A program made the position numbers and the translations under genes. Below the pieces are notes generated by a model that was not told where the DNA came from, did not search any database, and saw nothing but the letters and a program-made list of their open reading frames with translations. A DNA stretch of 64,000 nt, taken from assembly GCA_029667085.1 (NCBI GenBank), contig JARUHJ010000001.1, positions 1,116,001-1,180,000 on the forward strand. Reading direction: 5' to 3'. This document shows, in pieces, positions 18,937-29,604 of the stretch. This DNA is from Deltaproteobacteria bacterium IMCC39524. Its GTDB lineage: Bacteria; Desulfobacterota; Desulfuromonadia; Desulfuromonadales; BM103. Numbering within the stretch: position 1 is the stretch's first letter; every line of letters starts with the position of its first letter.

Positions 18937-19198
18937 ATTCACAGGGATGAAGGGGGTTAAGAGGATAGAGAAAAATCAAGCAAAGCTTTGGCCTTTCTGT
19001 TTCGGCTCTATAACCCAAAAAAAGTTTTAACGCGGAGACGCTGAGGTCGCAGAGTAAAAAAACTTTGAGGGTAAAAGGACGGACACCTTGGTCAATCTTC
19101 TCAGCGTCTCCGAGTCTCTGCGTTAATTTTTGTACTGACCTTATGTTTGAAGACTTACATCCCTTTCATCCCTTTCATCCCCTTCATCCCTGTGAAAT
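18937..19198. repeat. Nested composite of two inverted repeats upstream of eno
   Basis: The outer left arm (18937-18956) reads ATTCACAGGGATGAAGGGGG. The outer right arm (19158-19198) is its complement extended into a 9-base tandem, GGGATGAAG repeated about three times. Inside lies another pair: TTAACGCGGAGACGCTGAGG (from 19027) and the complement of TTAACGCAGAGACTCGGAGA (ending 19126). GGCTCTATAACCCAAA at 19005-19020 flanks the inner pair. This and copy 2 occupy the 937-base gap 18538-19474; the rest shows no gene. Confidence 0.75.
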
Positions 19199-19399
19199 TG
19201 CTTTGACATTAATGGTTTTCTTAGTGTCTTAGTGGTAAATCGCGTTTACATGAGCTCTTGGTTTTGCTCTAACCATAGATCTTGATAGATTTTCACCGCG
19301 GCGAAACAAAGGTTGTCTCTTTAATGTTAAACAACGCAGCAAGCTGCGGGAAATAAGACCCAAGTTATTTGATTTAAATTTTATCATGATGTGCTATAA

Positions 19400-20761
<1,362 letters not shown>

Positions 20762-20789
20762 CTCTGCACAGAACTAATTCTTAAGAACC

Positions 20790-20823
20790 AAAGGCCTCCC
20801 GATTCTTTTCGGGAGGCCTTTTT
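20790..20823 (+). terminator. Rho-independent terminator of eno
   Basis: Stem AAAGGCCTCCCGA pairs with TCGGGAGGCCTTT across a short loop and runs into TTTTT. It lies 29 bases after the eno stop. Confidence 0.92.
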
Positions 20824-20861
20824 GTCTTTCGCTCGACAGATACGGTTCATTCACAGAAATT

Positions 20862-21190
20862 CAACGCAAAGGCGCGAAGCTGTAACTTAAACAAACTGCC
20901 TTTTTAATTTTTTTATCTACTTCGCTCCACCAGTAACCATAGGGTCTTAAACTTTTTTTGAACAGGGATATACAGGAGGTACAGGATAAAACCATAAGAA
21001 CCAAATATTAGTGATTTATCCAAGTCTCGAAGATTTCACTTTATCCTGCCTATCCCTGTTACTAATATTTATTTTGACCTTAAAGCCTCTTTATTTGTAA
21101 GGGTAAAATGGTTTTCTGCTAACTTCGATAAGTTAGTTGAGTGTAGTAGATAACCACATTTTTTTATTTACTATGCGTCTTTGCGTTCCG
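20862..21190. repeat. Nested inverted repeats downstream of eno
   Basis: The outer arms are CAACGCAAAGGCGCGAAGC (20862-20880) and GCGTCTTTGCGTTCCG (21175-21190). The inner arms are AACAGGGATATACAGGAGGT with ACAGGATAAA (20961-20990) and the complement of AACAGGGATAGGCAGGATAAA (21040-21060). The arrangement, one inverted pair inside another, echoes that upstream of eno. It covers most of the 521-base gap 20762-21282; no gene is supported there. Confidence 0.7.
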
Positions 21191-21282
21191 AGGTTTACCA
21201 AATTGATCTCTTCAACAACGACGGCAACTATGCTAATCTTCAGTCAATCTTATGATGTACATTTGAATAAAAGAGGCCAGCT

Positions 21283-21612
21283 ATGGGCAAATACCTGAAC
21301 GTTATAATCGCCATCGTCATACTCGCAATAGTAACCGCTGTCTGCTCTAACTTCTTTTACAGGAAGGGGCAGGAAGACACGTGGGCTGCAGCACAACAGC
21401 TTGTCCCCTTACAAAAAGGTGAAATTTATCTCTGCGTGGAACGAACCGGCGCACAAGGAGTCAGCTACCTGACTGTAGAGGAAATCAGCAAAGCATCCAA
21501 GTCAACAGAACATGACCTGCGTGACTTACGCTTCCGCTTAAATCTGGCTCTAATAGGAATGAGCCGCAAAGAGTACTACGAAAAATACAAGAAGGGAGAA
21601 AAGCCGGACTAA
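21283..21612 (+). CDS. Small membrane-anchored protein of unknown function
   Basis: The 109-residue product has one N-terminal hydrophobic segment (about 7-26, NVIIAIVILAIVTAVCSNFF) and then a soluble, charged domain ending in lysine-rich KEYYEKYKKGEKPD. The segment lacks a clear signal-peptidase site, so a membrane anchor is more likely than secretion. I do not recognise the soluble part. Support for being real: ATG with AGAGG upstream, no overlap with a better gene, and a perfect terminator just after its stop. Confidence 0.65.
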   Translation: MGKYLNVIIAIVILAIVTAVCSNFFYRKGQEDTWAAAQQLVPLQKGEIYLCVERTGAQGVSYLTVEEISKASKSTEHDLRDLRFRLNLALIGMSRKEYYEKYKKGEKPD

Positions 21613-21651
21613 GCAGGAAGTAATTAAATTACAGCCGTTCACAATAACTGA

Positions 21652-21689
21652 GAATAAAAGGACGACCTGAAAAGGTCGTCCTTTTATTC
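21652..21689. terminator. Bidirectional terminator between converging genes
   Basis: A perfect 17-bp stem (arm GAATAAAAGGACGACCT) with a GAAA tetraloop; A-run on one side and T-run on the other, so it can end transcription from the small plus-strand gene and from the minus-strand lipoprotein gene. Confidence 0.92.
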
Positions 21690-21740
21690 TTTCTAGTCGA
21701 TAAAGGATCAGTCTTTTTCGTCTTGTCGTTCCACAACCCT

Positions 21741-22676
21741 TTATTGCGGAGCACCGAGTGTCAGGTTATATTCCTGAGCGCCTTCAGCCCCTTCCGGGTC
21801 AGTCACTATGATGGCTATTTTATATTCGCCCGGTTCAACATCAGAGAGAGACCAGCTCACCAGGCCACTCGCGGGATCAATCTCCATTCCTTCAGGGCCC
21901 TCATCCAATCGATAGGTAAACTGGCTATCATCAGGGTCACTCACCTCGACCTGGTAAAGATAATCGAGTGATGAGATCTCAATGGGCGGCTCTGAGATTA
22001 TGCGCGGGGGGGCATTTGGTACATGTGTCGCGTAACTTTCGTAGACAGGACCATCCACGTAGAAATCATTCGGCGTAACCAGAACCTGCAGTTCATCACC
22101 TTTGATGAAGGCGTTCCCGGGCAAGGTGGCTTCGGTGTAATTTGGGTTCTCTTCACCGTTAATCAACCATTGAAAGCTAAAAGTCACGTCATCATCATCC
22201 GCATCTTCTGCGATAGGTTCAACATGAATATCTGTTCCGGCAAAAATCTCATCCGGGGAAGAAGAGATATCAACAATGCGAGGCGGAGAGTTGCCGATAG
22301 TAACCGATGCCTTTGCACCCTGATCCTTTGTACCGACCTCAACTGTGACTATATCATCACGGCGATAGTGCTCCGGACAAATACCAGTATCTGATCCTGT
22401 GGATACGATAGAGCCATTTACCGACCAGGCCACAGCGCTGCGCCCAGGAGACCCTTGAATGACAACACGCAGACAATCACTTGCAGTCGGGTTTGCAGGA
22501 ATTATTGACACTGAAACACCACCTGCACTTTTAACTTCATTAGATTTTTTTGTTGCTTGTGCTGTTTGTTTTGCTTCGGGTTTTACAGCAGGTGTTGTCT
22601 CCCCTGGGGTATCATCGCCACACGCAGACAGTAAAACTGTAACTGCCAGGAAAAATGTAAGTCTTTTCAGGGTCAT
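21741..22676 (-). CDS. Lipoprotein with Ig/cadherin-like domains
   Basis: The 311-residue product has a type II signal peptide with lipobox LLSAC, so lipidation is expected at C19. A Thr/Lys/Ala-rich linker (20-50) follows, then beta-rich segments: an Ig-like domain about 55-125, a middle domain about 130-215 with acidic DADDDDVT, and a C-terminal cadherin-like/He-PIG-type domain about 225-308 (DPDDSQFTYRLDEGPEG, ASGLVSW). Residue after the Cys is Gly, which favours export to the outer membrane. It follows the pilY1 operon but is separated from it by a terminator. Substrate or partner is unknown. Confidence 0.8.
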   Translation of the reverse strand: MTLKRLTFFLAVTVLLSACGDDTPGETTPAVKPEAKQTAQATKKSNEVKSAGGVSVSIIPANPTASDCLRVVIQGSPGRSAVAWSVNGSIVSTGSDTGICPEHYRRDDIVTVEVGTKDQGAKASVTIGNSPPRIVDISSSPDEIFAGTDIHVEPIAEDADDDDVTFSFQWLINGEENPNYTEATLPGNAFIKGDELQVLVTPNDFYVDGPVYESYATHVPNAPPRIISEPPIEISSLDYLYQVEVSDPDDSQFTYRLDEGPEGMEIDPASGLVSWSLSDVEPGEYKIAIIVTDPEGAEGAQEYNLTLGAPQ

Positions 22677-22720
22677 TGAGCCTCCATAAATCGTAAAAAG
22701 ATTGCAGAATTGCGGTCATT

Positions 22721-22752
22721 CTAACGTAAAAACACCAAGACGCCAAGAAAAG
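22721..22752. repeat. Solitary half-arm of the B-type repeat
   Basis: CTAACGTAAAAACACCAAGA followed by CGCCAAGAAAAG resembles arm B of the 110-bp elements, but no matching inverted arm lies nearby. It sits just upstream of the lipoprotein gene and next to the pilY1 terminator. Confidence 0.5.
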
Positions 22753-22765
22753 TCACAGACACAAA

Positions 22766-22795
22766 AAGAGGCCGCACCAAAAGATGCGGCCTCTT
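22766..22795 (-). terminator. Rho-independent terminator of the pilVWX-pilY1 operon
   Basis: Stem AAGAGGCCGCA pairs with TGCGGCCTCTT across 8 bases; on the minus strand it is followed by TTTTTGTG. It lies 25 bases past the pilY1 stop. Confidence 0.9.
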
Positions 22796-22819
22796 GAAAC
22801 AACACACTATGTCATATAG

Positions 22820-25800
22820 CTACCATTGCATCCAGTAGACAGGCGCAATCAGTTTTATATCCGGTGCGTTGTAGGTATCAACGCGGTTGCTCGAACTGAT
22901 CATCATAGTGACCCGTCCGCTGGCATCGATCAGGGTCACGATACCGGACGGAATACCTTTACCAAGATAACGGGTTCTGTCAGAACGCGTCAATATCCCG
23001 CCTGCTCCTTTAGCCCGGTTATCATCGAGCATATCACTATAACTGGTACCATCAAGAGAGTCGTCATTATATATGTCATAGTTAAAAATCGCCTCACCTG
23101 TCATTGATTTTAAATGATACAGGCGAGAACTACCCAGGTTACCAACTGCGCAGGGGTCACTCGCATTCGGATCTTCTAACGGCGCGTAAGTTGTAAAGTA
23201 CGCCTCGTTGTTGAACATCACCGGCGCCGCAAGCATCTTCTCACCCACAACAAACGACTCAGAACCTTCTCCGGCTGAGAGCAACGCCTTTTCAGCATCT
23301 GTAAGCTCTTCATAATCTTCCGGGATCTCCGGGTAGGCCCAATTCATCTTGATCATCCAGCCATGATAGTAGTTAGGTGTATTGTCCGGTCCGTTAACGC
23401 GGTTGTAAAGCTTATCAAGTGTTTCAGACACCGTGTCGGAGTCGCCTGTCTGTAATGGATCTTCCGTCATATCGACGAGGTTTTTCTCATCAATATAGTC
23501 ACCGGTCAACTGACCGCGGTCGACAATCTCGTAGAGACGGTCAACAACCGCATGGTTCAACGGGTGAGCACGATCGCCGGTCCCAAACCAGAGGTGCGTC
23601 AGACCATTGATCACGGACACCGCAGGACGATAGAAGAACTTGCGACCCACATCCGATTCTCCAGAGGGCAGGACTGCTTGAACCCCGCTAGGACCATCAT
23701 TATTAGCATCGAAAATAATATTACCCTGCCATGCACTGACTGTTTCATTCTTACTGGGTGTATTAACAGTCGAAGGATGAGCAAAGCGCCACATCCGTCC
23801 ACCCGTATCTCCAATATATATGGTATCGATGTAGCCATCGGCATCCAAGTCACCCGCCGTCATGTCGCTGGCTATCGGATAATCCAAGGCTGTGTTGTCA
23901 TCAAGATCATAATCCCAGGCGATACTTCCCGCACCATTGAAATCAGGTTCGCACCCAGTGTCGCAGTCCACCAGGCTCGCAATCTTAACCGCATACATGC
24001 CACGCCCGCGCATCTCGTGCGCAGAGCCATCCCAAGAATCAGGTGAGCTACTGGCTGGGGAGGTCGTCATTCCGAAGCCAAAATCATCCAGCCCACCGTC
24101 CTCTGTAATCCCTGGGACAACGGAACTTGTTGAGACGTCCGGGAAATCCTGGGTGTTACCGAAACGCAGGTCCTCATGCTTCGAATAACCGCCCGGCACA
24201 AATGCCACAACCATGGGGTTGCCAGAGTCATCACGCACCTTGGCCAGACGCGGCTGACCCCAGGACTGCCCCATATTGTCGTAATCACTATGCGTGCTGC
24301 TGTCGACACTGAATACCATCTGCGGGCCATAGGACATTGACGAAGGCGCCCCTGAGCTGTGTGGGGTCGTATTAAGATATGGGCGGCTGACATCTATACC
24401 GAAATACCCGCCCCATGTTCCTGAAGAAATATCATCTGAGGAGCCACCACGGCGCAAGCCAAATACCAGGAGGACTCTATCGCCATCGCCATGTTCGATG
24501 ACTCCATCATTATCCTTGTCATGCACATAGGCTACGGGCGGCGCATCAACGAAGTATTGATGACTGCCATCAAGAGAATCCTTCAGGTACGGTAGGATCT
24601 GTTGAGGGACAAACGACCACAATTCGCGGCCATCGCAATCACGGAAGGCATGCAGCATGCCATCATTTGCGCCGACGTAGATGACTGAAGAGTTGAACTC
24701 TCCGCCATCTGCATCTTCGAAACATGTATCTTCAGCAAGAGTAGAATAAGAGGAATAGTTAAAGACCACGGGCCGCGAGTGGAGGATATCTCCAAGTGGC
24801 CAACGCCTTTCTTGAAGTGTATCAAGGTCTGCTACGTCGGGATCATACTCGAGGCCCTGAACATACTTGATGATTCTTTTTTCCTCTTTTATCGAGTCAG
24901 TATAAAGTCCTTCATAAACGTCAAGAGGACCGGGCTGGCCGGCAGAAGTGCCATCATCAACCCTATGCAATTTGTCGTTATCGACCTCAAAGGCGTTGTC
25001 AGCATGATGGCTCAGATCCAGAGATGCTGAACCGGAAGGATAGGTGAATATACTACGCTCACCAGTATAGGGATCCCTGCCGGAGGTGTCGTCTGTAATA
25101 TCTCTCAAAGAGAGTTCCCCACCAAGGCCACCGCACTGAGCTGCTCCGCCGTCACCGTCCACCAACCCCCCAATGGTGTCATAATCTCCATTCGCATCTT
25201 TATTAAACAGCTCCCTGTCGCCGTCAGCACACCTTAACAGGTCATCGACTTCATCATTATCTGTATCACTAGCCCCCCACCATGATAAGGAACGAGGTTG
25301 GAAATCACCATCAGCTTGCGTCGCATCGTTTTCATAACGATCAAGCAGGGTTTCACCTTCACCAACACGATACTTCTTGATATTGCCGTACCAAGCATTA
25401 TCCGTCTGGGGCTTAAAGAGTCCCAGGTAGACCCGGTCACTACTGATCGTACGGTTGGTTGTACTCGCAGGAACAACCGGCGCAACGAAGGCAGTATCGG
25501 CTTTCAGTACGATATTGATCAGCAGATCTTTCAGAACATCGGCCAACTCCTGGGCGTTGTATGCCGTATTGTACGCGCCACCTCCGTTAACAGCGGCACG
25601 ACGAATCAGCTCGTCTTCCTGGAAAAAGGCCAGCACAGTGTGAACCGTGATATCGCCGTACTCACCATCACTATTGACATCTTCCTCCCATTGTAAGCGG
25701 TAGGCGATGTCGTCTATATAGTGGTCTCCAGAAGCGTAAGAACCCTCATCCGCAGTATCGGGATCACCATGTGGATAGTTATCACCGTCGGCATCGCCAA

Positions 25801-28800
25801 TTGTAGTAGCAACGACAGAGCCAGCGCCCGTGATAGCAGCATCAGCGAAAGGCTGTCCGATCGTCAACACAACGATGTGGTCGTAACCGCAATTCCCTTC
25901 TCCTGGAGTGTACTGCTTCCCGTTAGACACGGCGGGTTGTTGGTATTGAGCCGTCGAATTGTAATCCGCGCCAAAATAGTACCCAGCGTCATAAAGTGCC
26001 GAAGACAGAGGGCGCGGAGCACCCGAAAGTGGCATCGCATTGTCAGGCCCGATATTCACTCCATTTTCGCTGACCCCTGGTAAAGAAGCAATAAAAGCGT
26101 CTCGAGCGTCGTCGTTGCGAAGGTCCGCGACATCATGGAGCAAAGCCCCACCTACTTTTGCAGGACCGAACGCCATAGCTCCGAAATCCACCGAAGGTCG
26201 AGCCCCATCAACGACCTGGGTCAAGGCATCGAACATAACCTTACGGATAGTCGTTTGAGGGTTCTGTGGCGTTGGATCCGGTTTCCCAGTGACTGGAGGT
26301 TTCGCTGCCTCGGCTTCTCCTCCGGTCGTGGAGAAAAAGGTCATGACTGAAGCCACAGCGACCGAGAGGGTCGGCATGGCGCTACCAAGAGCAAGAATGA
26401 CAGAAGGAACATCATTATTTTCAAGGTTGGCTATTGGTGGAGACAGGCTCAGTCGATAAGAACCAGTATTACTCTTAAAACCGCCTGCAGAGATGAAATA
26501 GGTTCCTGTAGAAGGGGCAGTAAAGATCAACTGTGTATTGGGATTACCAGCATCCTGCCCTCTAAGCACTTGTCCTGAATCGTAGATTCTAAGATGTGTG
26601 CTCGACAGCGGTGTAAGTAAGCCTGGTCTAAGATCAATTTGGTAGGTTCTCCCAACATCCAGAGCAACCCTATACAAGACTTGATCTCCTGCCGCACCAA
26701 TGGTGCCATTAACTGTCGAACCCTCGGTTAGCGTGATCAAAATCGTTTGGTTAGGATCACAAGCATCACCGATTCCGTCAAAATCGGAATCAGACTGATC
26801 GTTCGTTTTAGTCGGACAGTTGTCATTGGCACCTGACAGTCCTAACGAGGCTTGGTACTCACTACCGTTGCACCATCCATCAAAATCAGAGTCATTGTCC
26901 GGATCGTTCGGGCAGGGGTCACAGTAGCTAGGGAATGAGTCCACATCTGGATCCACGTTGTCGTCACCGCCTTGGCAGATGTCACAATCAAAGGGGACAC
27001 CGTCACCATCGCCATCAATAGTATCGTCACCGCCAGGGCATATGTCACTGGCATCGCAGATGCTGTCCACGTCCGCATCAGGACCGTCGTTCGATGGATC
27101 GAACGTGCCGTTAAAACAATCGTTGCAAGTGTCACCGTCGGTGTCCGCACAGAGATTTGGATTTAGAGGGTCGGAGTCCTCAAAGTCATCGCGGCCGTCG
27201 TTGTCGTCGTCCGGGTCGCCGGCATCGCAGAGACCGTCAGAGTCGTTGTTGTCGCCGTCGTTCGATGGATCGAACGTGCCGTTGAAACAATCGTCGCAAG
27301 TGTCACCGTCGGTGTCCGCACAGAGATTCGGATTTAGAGGATCGGAGTCCTCAAAGTCATCGCGGCCGTCGTTGTCGTCGTCCGGGTCGCCGGCATCGCA
27401 GAGACCATCAGAGTCGTTGTCGTCGCCGTCGTTATTGACGTAGTTGTCGGGCGCCACATCGAAGCCATCCAGACCCCTGGTGCAGTCATCGCAGCCATCG
27501 TTATCGGCGTCTTCGCAGACATTCGGGTTCAGTGGATCGGCATCCGAACCGTCGAGGATGCCGTCGTTGTCGTCGTCCGTGTCACCGTCATCACACGAAC
27601 CGTCAGAGTCGGTGTCGGTCCCGTCATTAGCAATGTTAAACATGCCATTGGAACAATCGTCGCAGGTGTCACCGTCGCTGTCCGCACAGAGATTCGGATT
27701 TAGAGGGTCGGAGTCCTCAAAGTCATCGCGGCCGTCGTTGTCGTCGTCCGGGTCGCCGGCATCGCAAAGACCGTCAGCATCGAACGAGTCCGTGCCGTCG
27801 TTCGATGGATCGAAAGTACCGTTGGAACAATCGTCGCAGGTGTCACCGTCAGTGTCAGAGCAGATATTCGGATTTGACGGATCGGTGTCGTTCTCGTTCA
27901 GCACGCCGTCACCGTCGATATCCGGGTCACTGCCATCGCACACCCCGTCAGAGTCGTTGTCGTCGCTGTCGTTGCTAGGATCGTTGTCTGGGTCCGGTCC
28001 GAAGTCATCAGTACCCACGGAGCAGTCATCACAGCCATCATTATCTGCGTCTTCGCAGACATCCGGGTTGAGCGGATCGTCGTCCAAATCGTCGTCGATG
28101 CCGTCGTTGTCATCGTCAGGGTCGCTTAAGTCGCACTGTTCGTCACCGTCGGTGTCGTCACCGTCGTTAGCGATGTCATACGTGCCATTGGTACAATCGT
28201 CGCATGTATCACTGTCGGTGTCAGAACAGACATTGGCATTTAACGGATCGGAGTCCGAACCGTCGGGGACATTATCGTTGTCATCGTCAGGGTCACAGGC
28301 GTCACCTATGCCATCTTCATCAAAATCAAGCTGATCTGCATTTGCTAAGTTTACGCAGTTATCGCAGCTATCCCCGACACCATCAGCGTCAGTGTCAACC
28401 TGTAAGTCATTATCTGCGGTTAGACAGTTATCACAGGCATCACCTAATGCATCACCATCGCTGTTGGTCTGGTCGGCATTGCTATCATACTGACAGTTAT
28501 CTAAGGGATCCCCAAACTCATCATAATCATCGATACCATCTTCATCGTCGTCAGGATCGCAGTAGTCCGGGATCTCGTCATAATCGGAGTCCTCGTGATC
28601 TCGACCATTGGGATCACTATCTGCGAGGTCAGCGATACCGCCAAGACAGATGTCACAGCCGCCTTCCCACGGAGTGCCTGGCAAACCATTGGGAACACCG
28701 TCATTATCAAGGTCATAGAGTTGGTAGGTGGTGACACCATCATTCTCAAACCAGTATTCCACCCCGGCACCGTCTACGGCAGGGTTGAAACTGTCAGGAG

Positions 28801-29602
28801 CAGTCATGCCAAGTTCGGTATAGAGAGCTGTTATCTGGGCGGAGTTATACATCCCAGTGATGTCGTCATTGAAACCGCGACAGATATCGTCGGTGTCACA
28901 GATGCCATCGTAATCATCGTCGTTAATAATATCCTCGTTAGCTGCAAGTTCCGCCGAATTGTATATTGCAGAGTCACTAAGACTGCAAGTTCCAGCCGAA
29001 ACTAAATTGTCATTCCAATTTATAGGGTCATATGCGAGATAGTTGAGATAGTTACCCATGGCGTAGACAGCGCCAGAGGGATTGAGGGAACAATCGTCAT
29101 TCCTGATATTGGGCGAGGTTTCAGAACCATTTGATGAGTAGGTTCCCACATGAACGAAGCGATCGTAGATTTCTTTCCTGACGCCCGCGGCACAGCTATC
29201 GGGAGCCGACGGATCATACCACGACTCCAGGAACTCGTAGCCGTCATTGTCGAGGGTTGCACCAGTCTCAAAATCACCAGTTGTTTTCGCAGCGAATACG
29301 TCCCAAGATTCTCGACCGGTGACCGTATTGTACGCGATACTGGGGTAGTATCTCGAACCGGAGGCAAGGTTTTCAGTAGCAGCGCTGTTATCAATCAGGA
29401 AAAGGACCTTGGGGCGGGCCCTTTCTTGGGGAGCACCAATGTAGATCGCCGAGTCACCAACATAAGTATCCGGTTCAGCAAAAGCAGCAAAGGGGAACCC
29501 CGGGCCGAAAAACATGGTAAAAACAAGCATGGCACTGACGATACGCCTGATCATCCACTCCTCACTACCATACCAACGTTTTTTAATTGTCCAACGGCTC
29601 AT
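22820..29602 (-). CDS. pilY1: Giant PilY1-like type IV pilus tip adhesin with TSP3 calcium-binding array
   Basis: About 2260 residues, roughly twice a usual PilY1. Order: N-terminal hydrophobic signal (ending PFAAFA); start of a von Willebrand A fold (KVLFLIDNSA, about 65-74); a long Asp/Asn/Cys-rich thrombospondin type 3 array (about 229-950, units such as DPDDDNDGRDDFEDSDP and TCDDC); a PPC-type beta domain (about 952-1053); the rest of the VWA fold (about 1236-1348, HIVVLTIGQPF to NAQELADVLKDLL); and the PilY1/PilC beta-propeller (about 1600-2260, GDILHSRPVVF and VIYVGANDGMLHAF) with EF-hand-like loops DKDNDGVIEHGD and DLDADGYIDT. Start ATG 29602 has GGAGG upstream and lies 3 bases after the pilX stop. 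It likely caps the pilus and binds surfaces in a calcium-dependent way. Confidence 0.93.
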   Translation of the reverse strand: MSRWTIKKRWYGSEEWMIRRIVSAMLVFTMFFGPGFPFAAFAEPDTYVGDSAIYIGAPQERARPKVLFLIDNSAATENLASGSRYYPSIAYNTVTGRESWDVFAAKTTGDFETGATLDNDGYEFLESWYDPSAPDSCAAGVRKEIYDRFVHVGTYSSNGSETSPNIRNDDCSLNPSGAVYAMGNYLNYLAYDPINWNDNLVSAGTCSLSDSAIYNSAELAANEDIINDDDYDGICDTDDICRGFNDDITGMYNSAQITALYTELGMTAPDSFNPAVDGAGVEYWFENDGVTTYQLYDLDNDGVPNGLPGTPWEGGCDICLGGIADLADSDPNGRDHEDSDYDEIPDYCDPDDDEDGIDDYDEFGDPLDNCQYDSNADQTNSDGDALGDACDNCLTADNDLQVDTDADGVGDSCDNCVNLANADQLDFDEDGIGDACDPDDDNDNVPDGSDSDPLNANVCSDTDSDTCDDCTNGTYDIANDGDDTDGDEQCDLSDPDDDNDGIDDDLDDDPLNPDVCEDADNDGCDDCSVGTDDFGPDPDNDPSNDSDDNDSDGVCDGSDPDIDGDGVLNENDTDPSNPNICSDTDGDTCDDCSNGTFDPSNDGTDSFDADGLCDAGDPDDDNDGRDDFEDSDPLNPNLCADSDGDTCDDCSNGMFNIANDGTDTDSDGSCDDGDTDDDNDGILDGSDADPLNPNVCEDADNDGCDDCTRGLDGFDVAPDNYVNNDGDDNDSDGLCDAGDPDDDNDGRDDFEDSDPLNPNLCADTDGDTCDDCFNGTFDPSNDGDNNDSDGLCDAGDPDDDNDGRDDFEDSDPLNPNLCADTDGDTCNDCFNGTFDPSNDGPDADVDSICDASDICPGGDDTIDGDGDGVPFDCDICQGGDDNVDPDVDSFPSYCDPCPNDPDNDSDFDGWCNGSEYQASLGLSGANDNCPTKTNDQSDSDFDGIGDACDPNQTILITLTEGSTVNGTIGAAGDQVLYRVALDVGRTYQIDLRPGLLTPLSSTHLRIYDSGQVLRGQDAGNPNTQLIFTAPSTGTYFISAGGFKSNTGSYRLSLSPPIANLENNDVPSVILALGSAMPTLSVAVASVMTFFSTTGGEAEAAKPPVTGKPDPTPQNPQTTIRKVMFDALTQVVDGARPSVDFGAMAFGPAKVGGALLHDVADLRNDDARDAFIASLPGVSENGVNIGPDNAMPLSGAPRPLSSALYDAGYYFGADYNSTAQYQQPAVSNGKQYTPGEGNCGYDHIVVLTIGQPFADAAITGAGSVVATTIGDADGDNYPHGDPDTADEGSYASGDHYIDDIAYRLQWEEDVNSDGEYGDITVHTVLAFFQEDELIRRAAVNGGGAYNTAYNAQELADVLKDLLINIVLKADTAFVAPVVPASTTNRTISSDRVYLGLFKPQTDNAWYGNIKKYRVGEGETLLDRYENDATQADGDFQPRSLSWWGASDTDNDEVDDLLRCADGDRELFNKDANGDYDTIGGLVDGDGGAAQCGGLGGELSLRDITDDTSGRDPYTGERSIFTYPSGSASLDLSHHADNAFEVDNDKLHRVDDGTSAGQPGPLDVYEGLYTDSIKEEKRIIKYVQGLEYDPDVADLDTLQERRWPLGDILHSRPVVFNYSSYSTLAEDTCFEDADGGEFNSSVIYVGANDGMLHAFRDCDGRELWSFVPQQILPYLKDSLDGSHQYFVDAPPVAYVHDKDNDGVIEHGDGDRVLLVFGLRRGGSSDDISSGTWGGYFGIDVSRPYLNTTPHSSGAPSSMSYGPQMVFSVDSSTHSDYDNMGQSWGQPRLAKVRDDSGNPMVVAFVPGGYSKHEDLRFGNTQDFPDVSTSSVVPGITEDGGLDDFGFGMTTSPASSSPDSWDGSAHEMRGRGMYAVKIASLVDCDTGCEPDFNGAGSIAWDYDLDDNTALDYPIASDMTAGDLDADGYIDTIYIGDTGGRMWRFAHPSTVNTPSKNETVSAWQGNIIFDANNDGPSGVQAVLPSGESDVGRKFFYRPAVSVINGLTHLWFGTGDRAHPLNHAVVDRLYEIVDRGQLTGDYIDEKNLVDMTEDPLQTGDSDTVSETLDKLYNRVNGPDNTPNYYHGWMIKMNWAYPEIPEDYEELTDAEKALLSAGEGSESFVVGEKMLAAPVMFNNEAYFTTYAPLEDPNASDPCAVGNLGSSRLYHLKSMTGEAIFNYDIYNDDSLDGTSYSDMLDDNRAKGAGGILTRSDRTRYLGKGIPSGIVTLIDASGRVTMMISSSNRVDTYNAPDIKLIAPVYWMQW
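26750..28920 (-). repeat. Coding repeat region of pilY1 (TSP3 units)
   Basis: DNA encoding the Asp-rich array. Two adjacent copies starting at 27129 and 27300 are nearly identical over the 171-base period (57 residues). A third close copy starts at 27666, and more diverged units extend to about 28900. Each unit has about four Cys (LCDAG, LCAD, TCDDC). The near identity of neighbouring copies suggests recent duplication and possible copy-number variation. Confidence 0.85.
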
Positions 29603-29604
29603 AA

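Noticed and set aside
27444-28334. Plus-strand Ser-rich frame of 296 codons opposite pilY1
   Set aside because: It is the mirror of the Asp-rich TSP3 repeats (GTC/GAC-rich codons read as Ser), has no ribosome site of note and no recognisable domain; pilY1 explains the DNA.
26750-28920. Heme-binding CxxC motifs in the pilY1 stalk
   Set aside because: The repeated CDDC is not followed by His, so it is not a c-type heme site; TSP3-like disulphide or calcium units explain it better.
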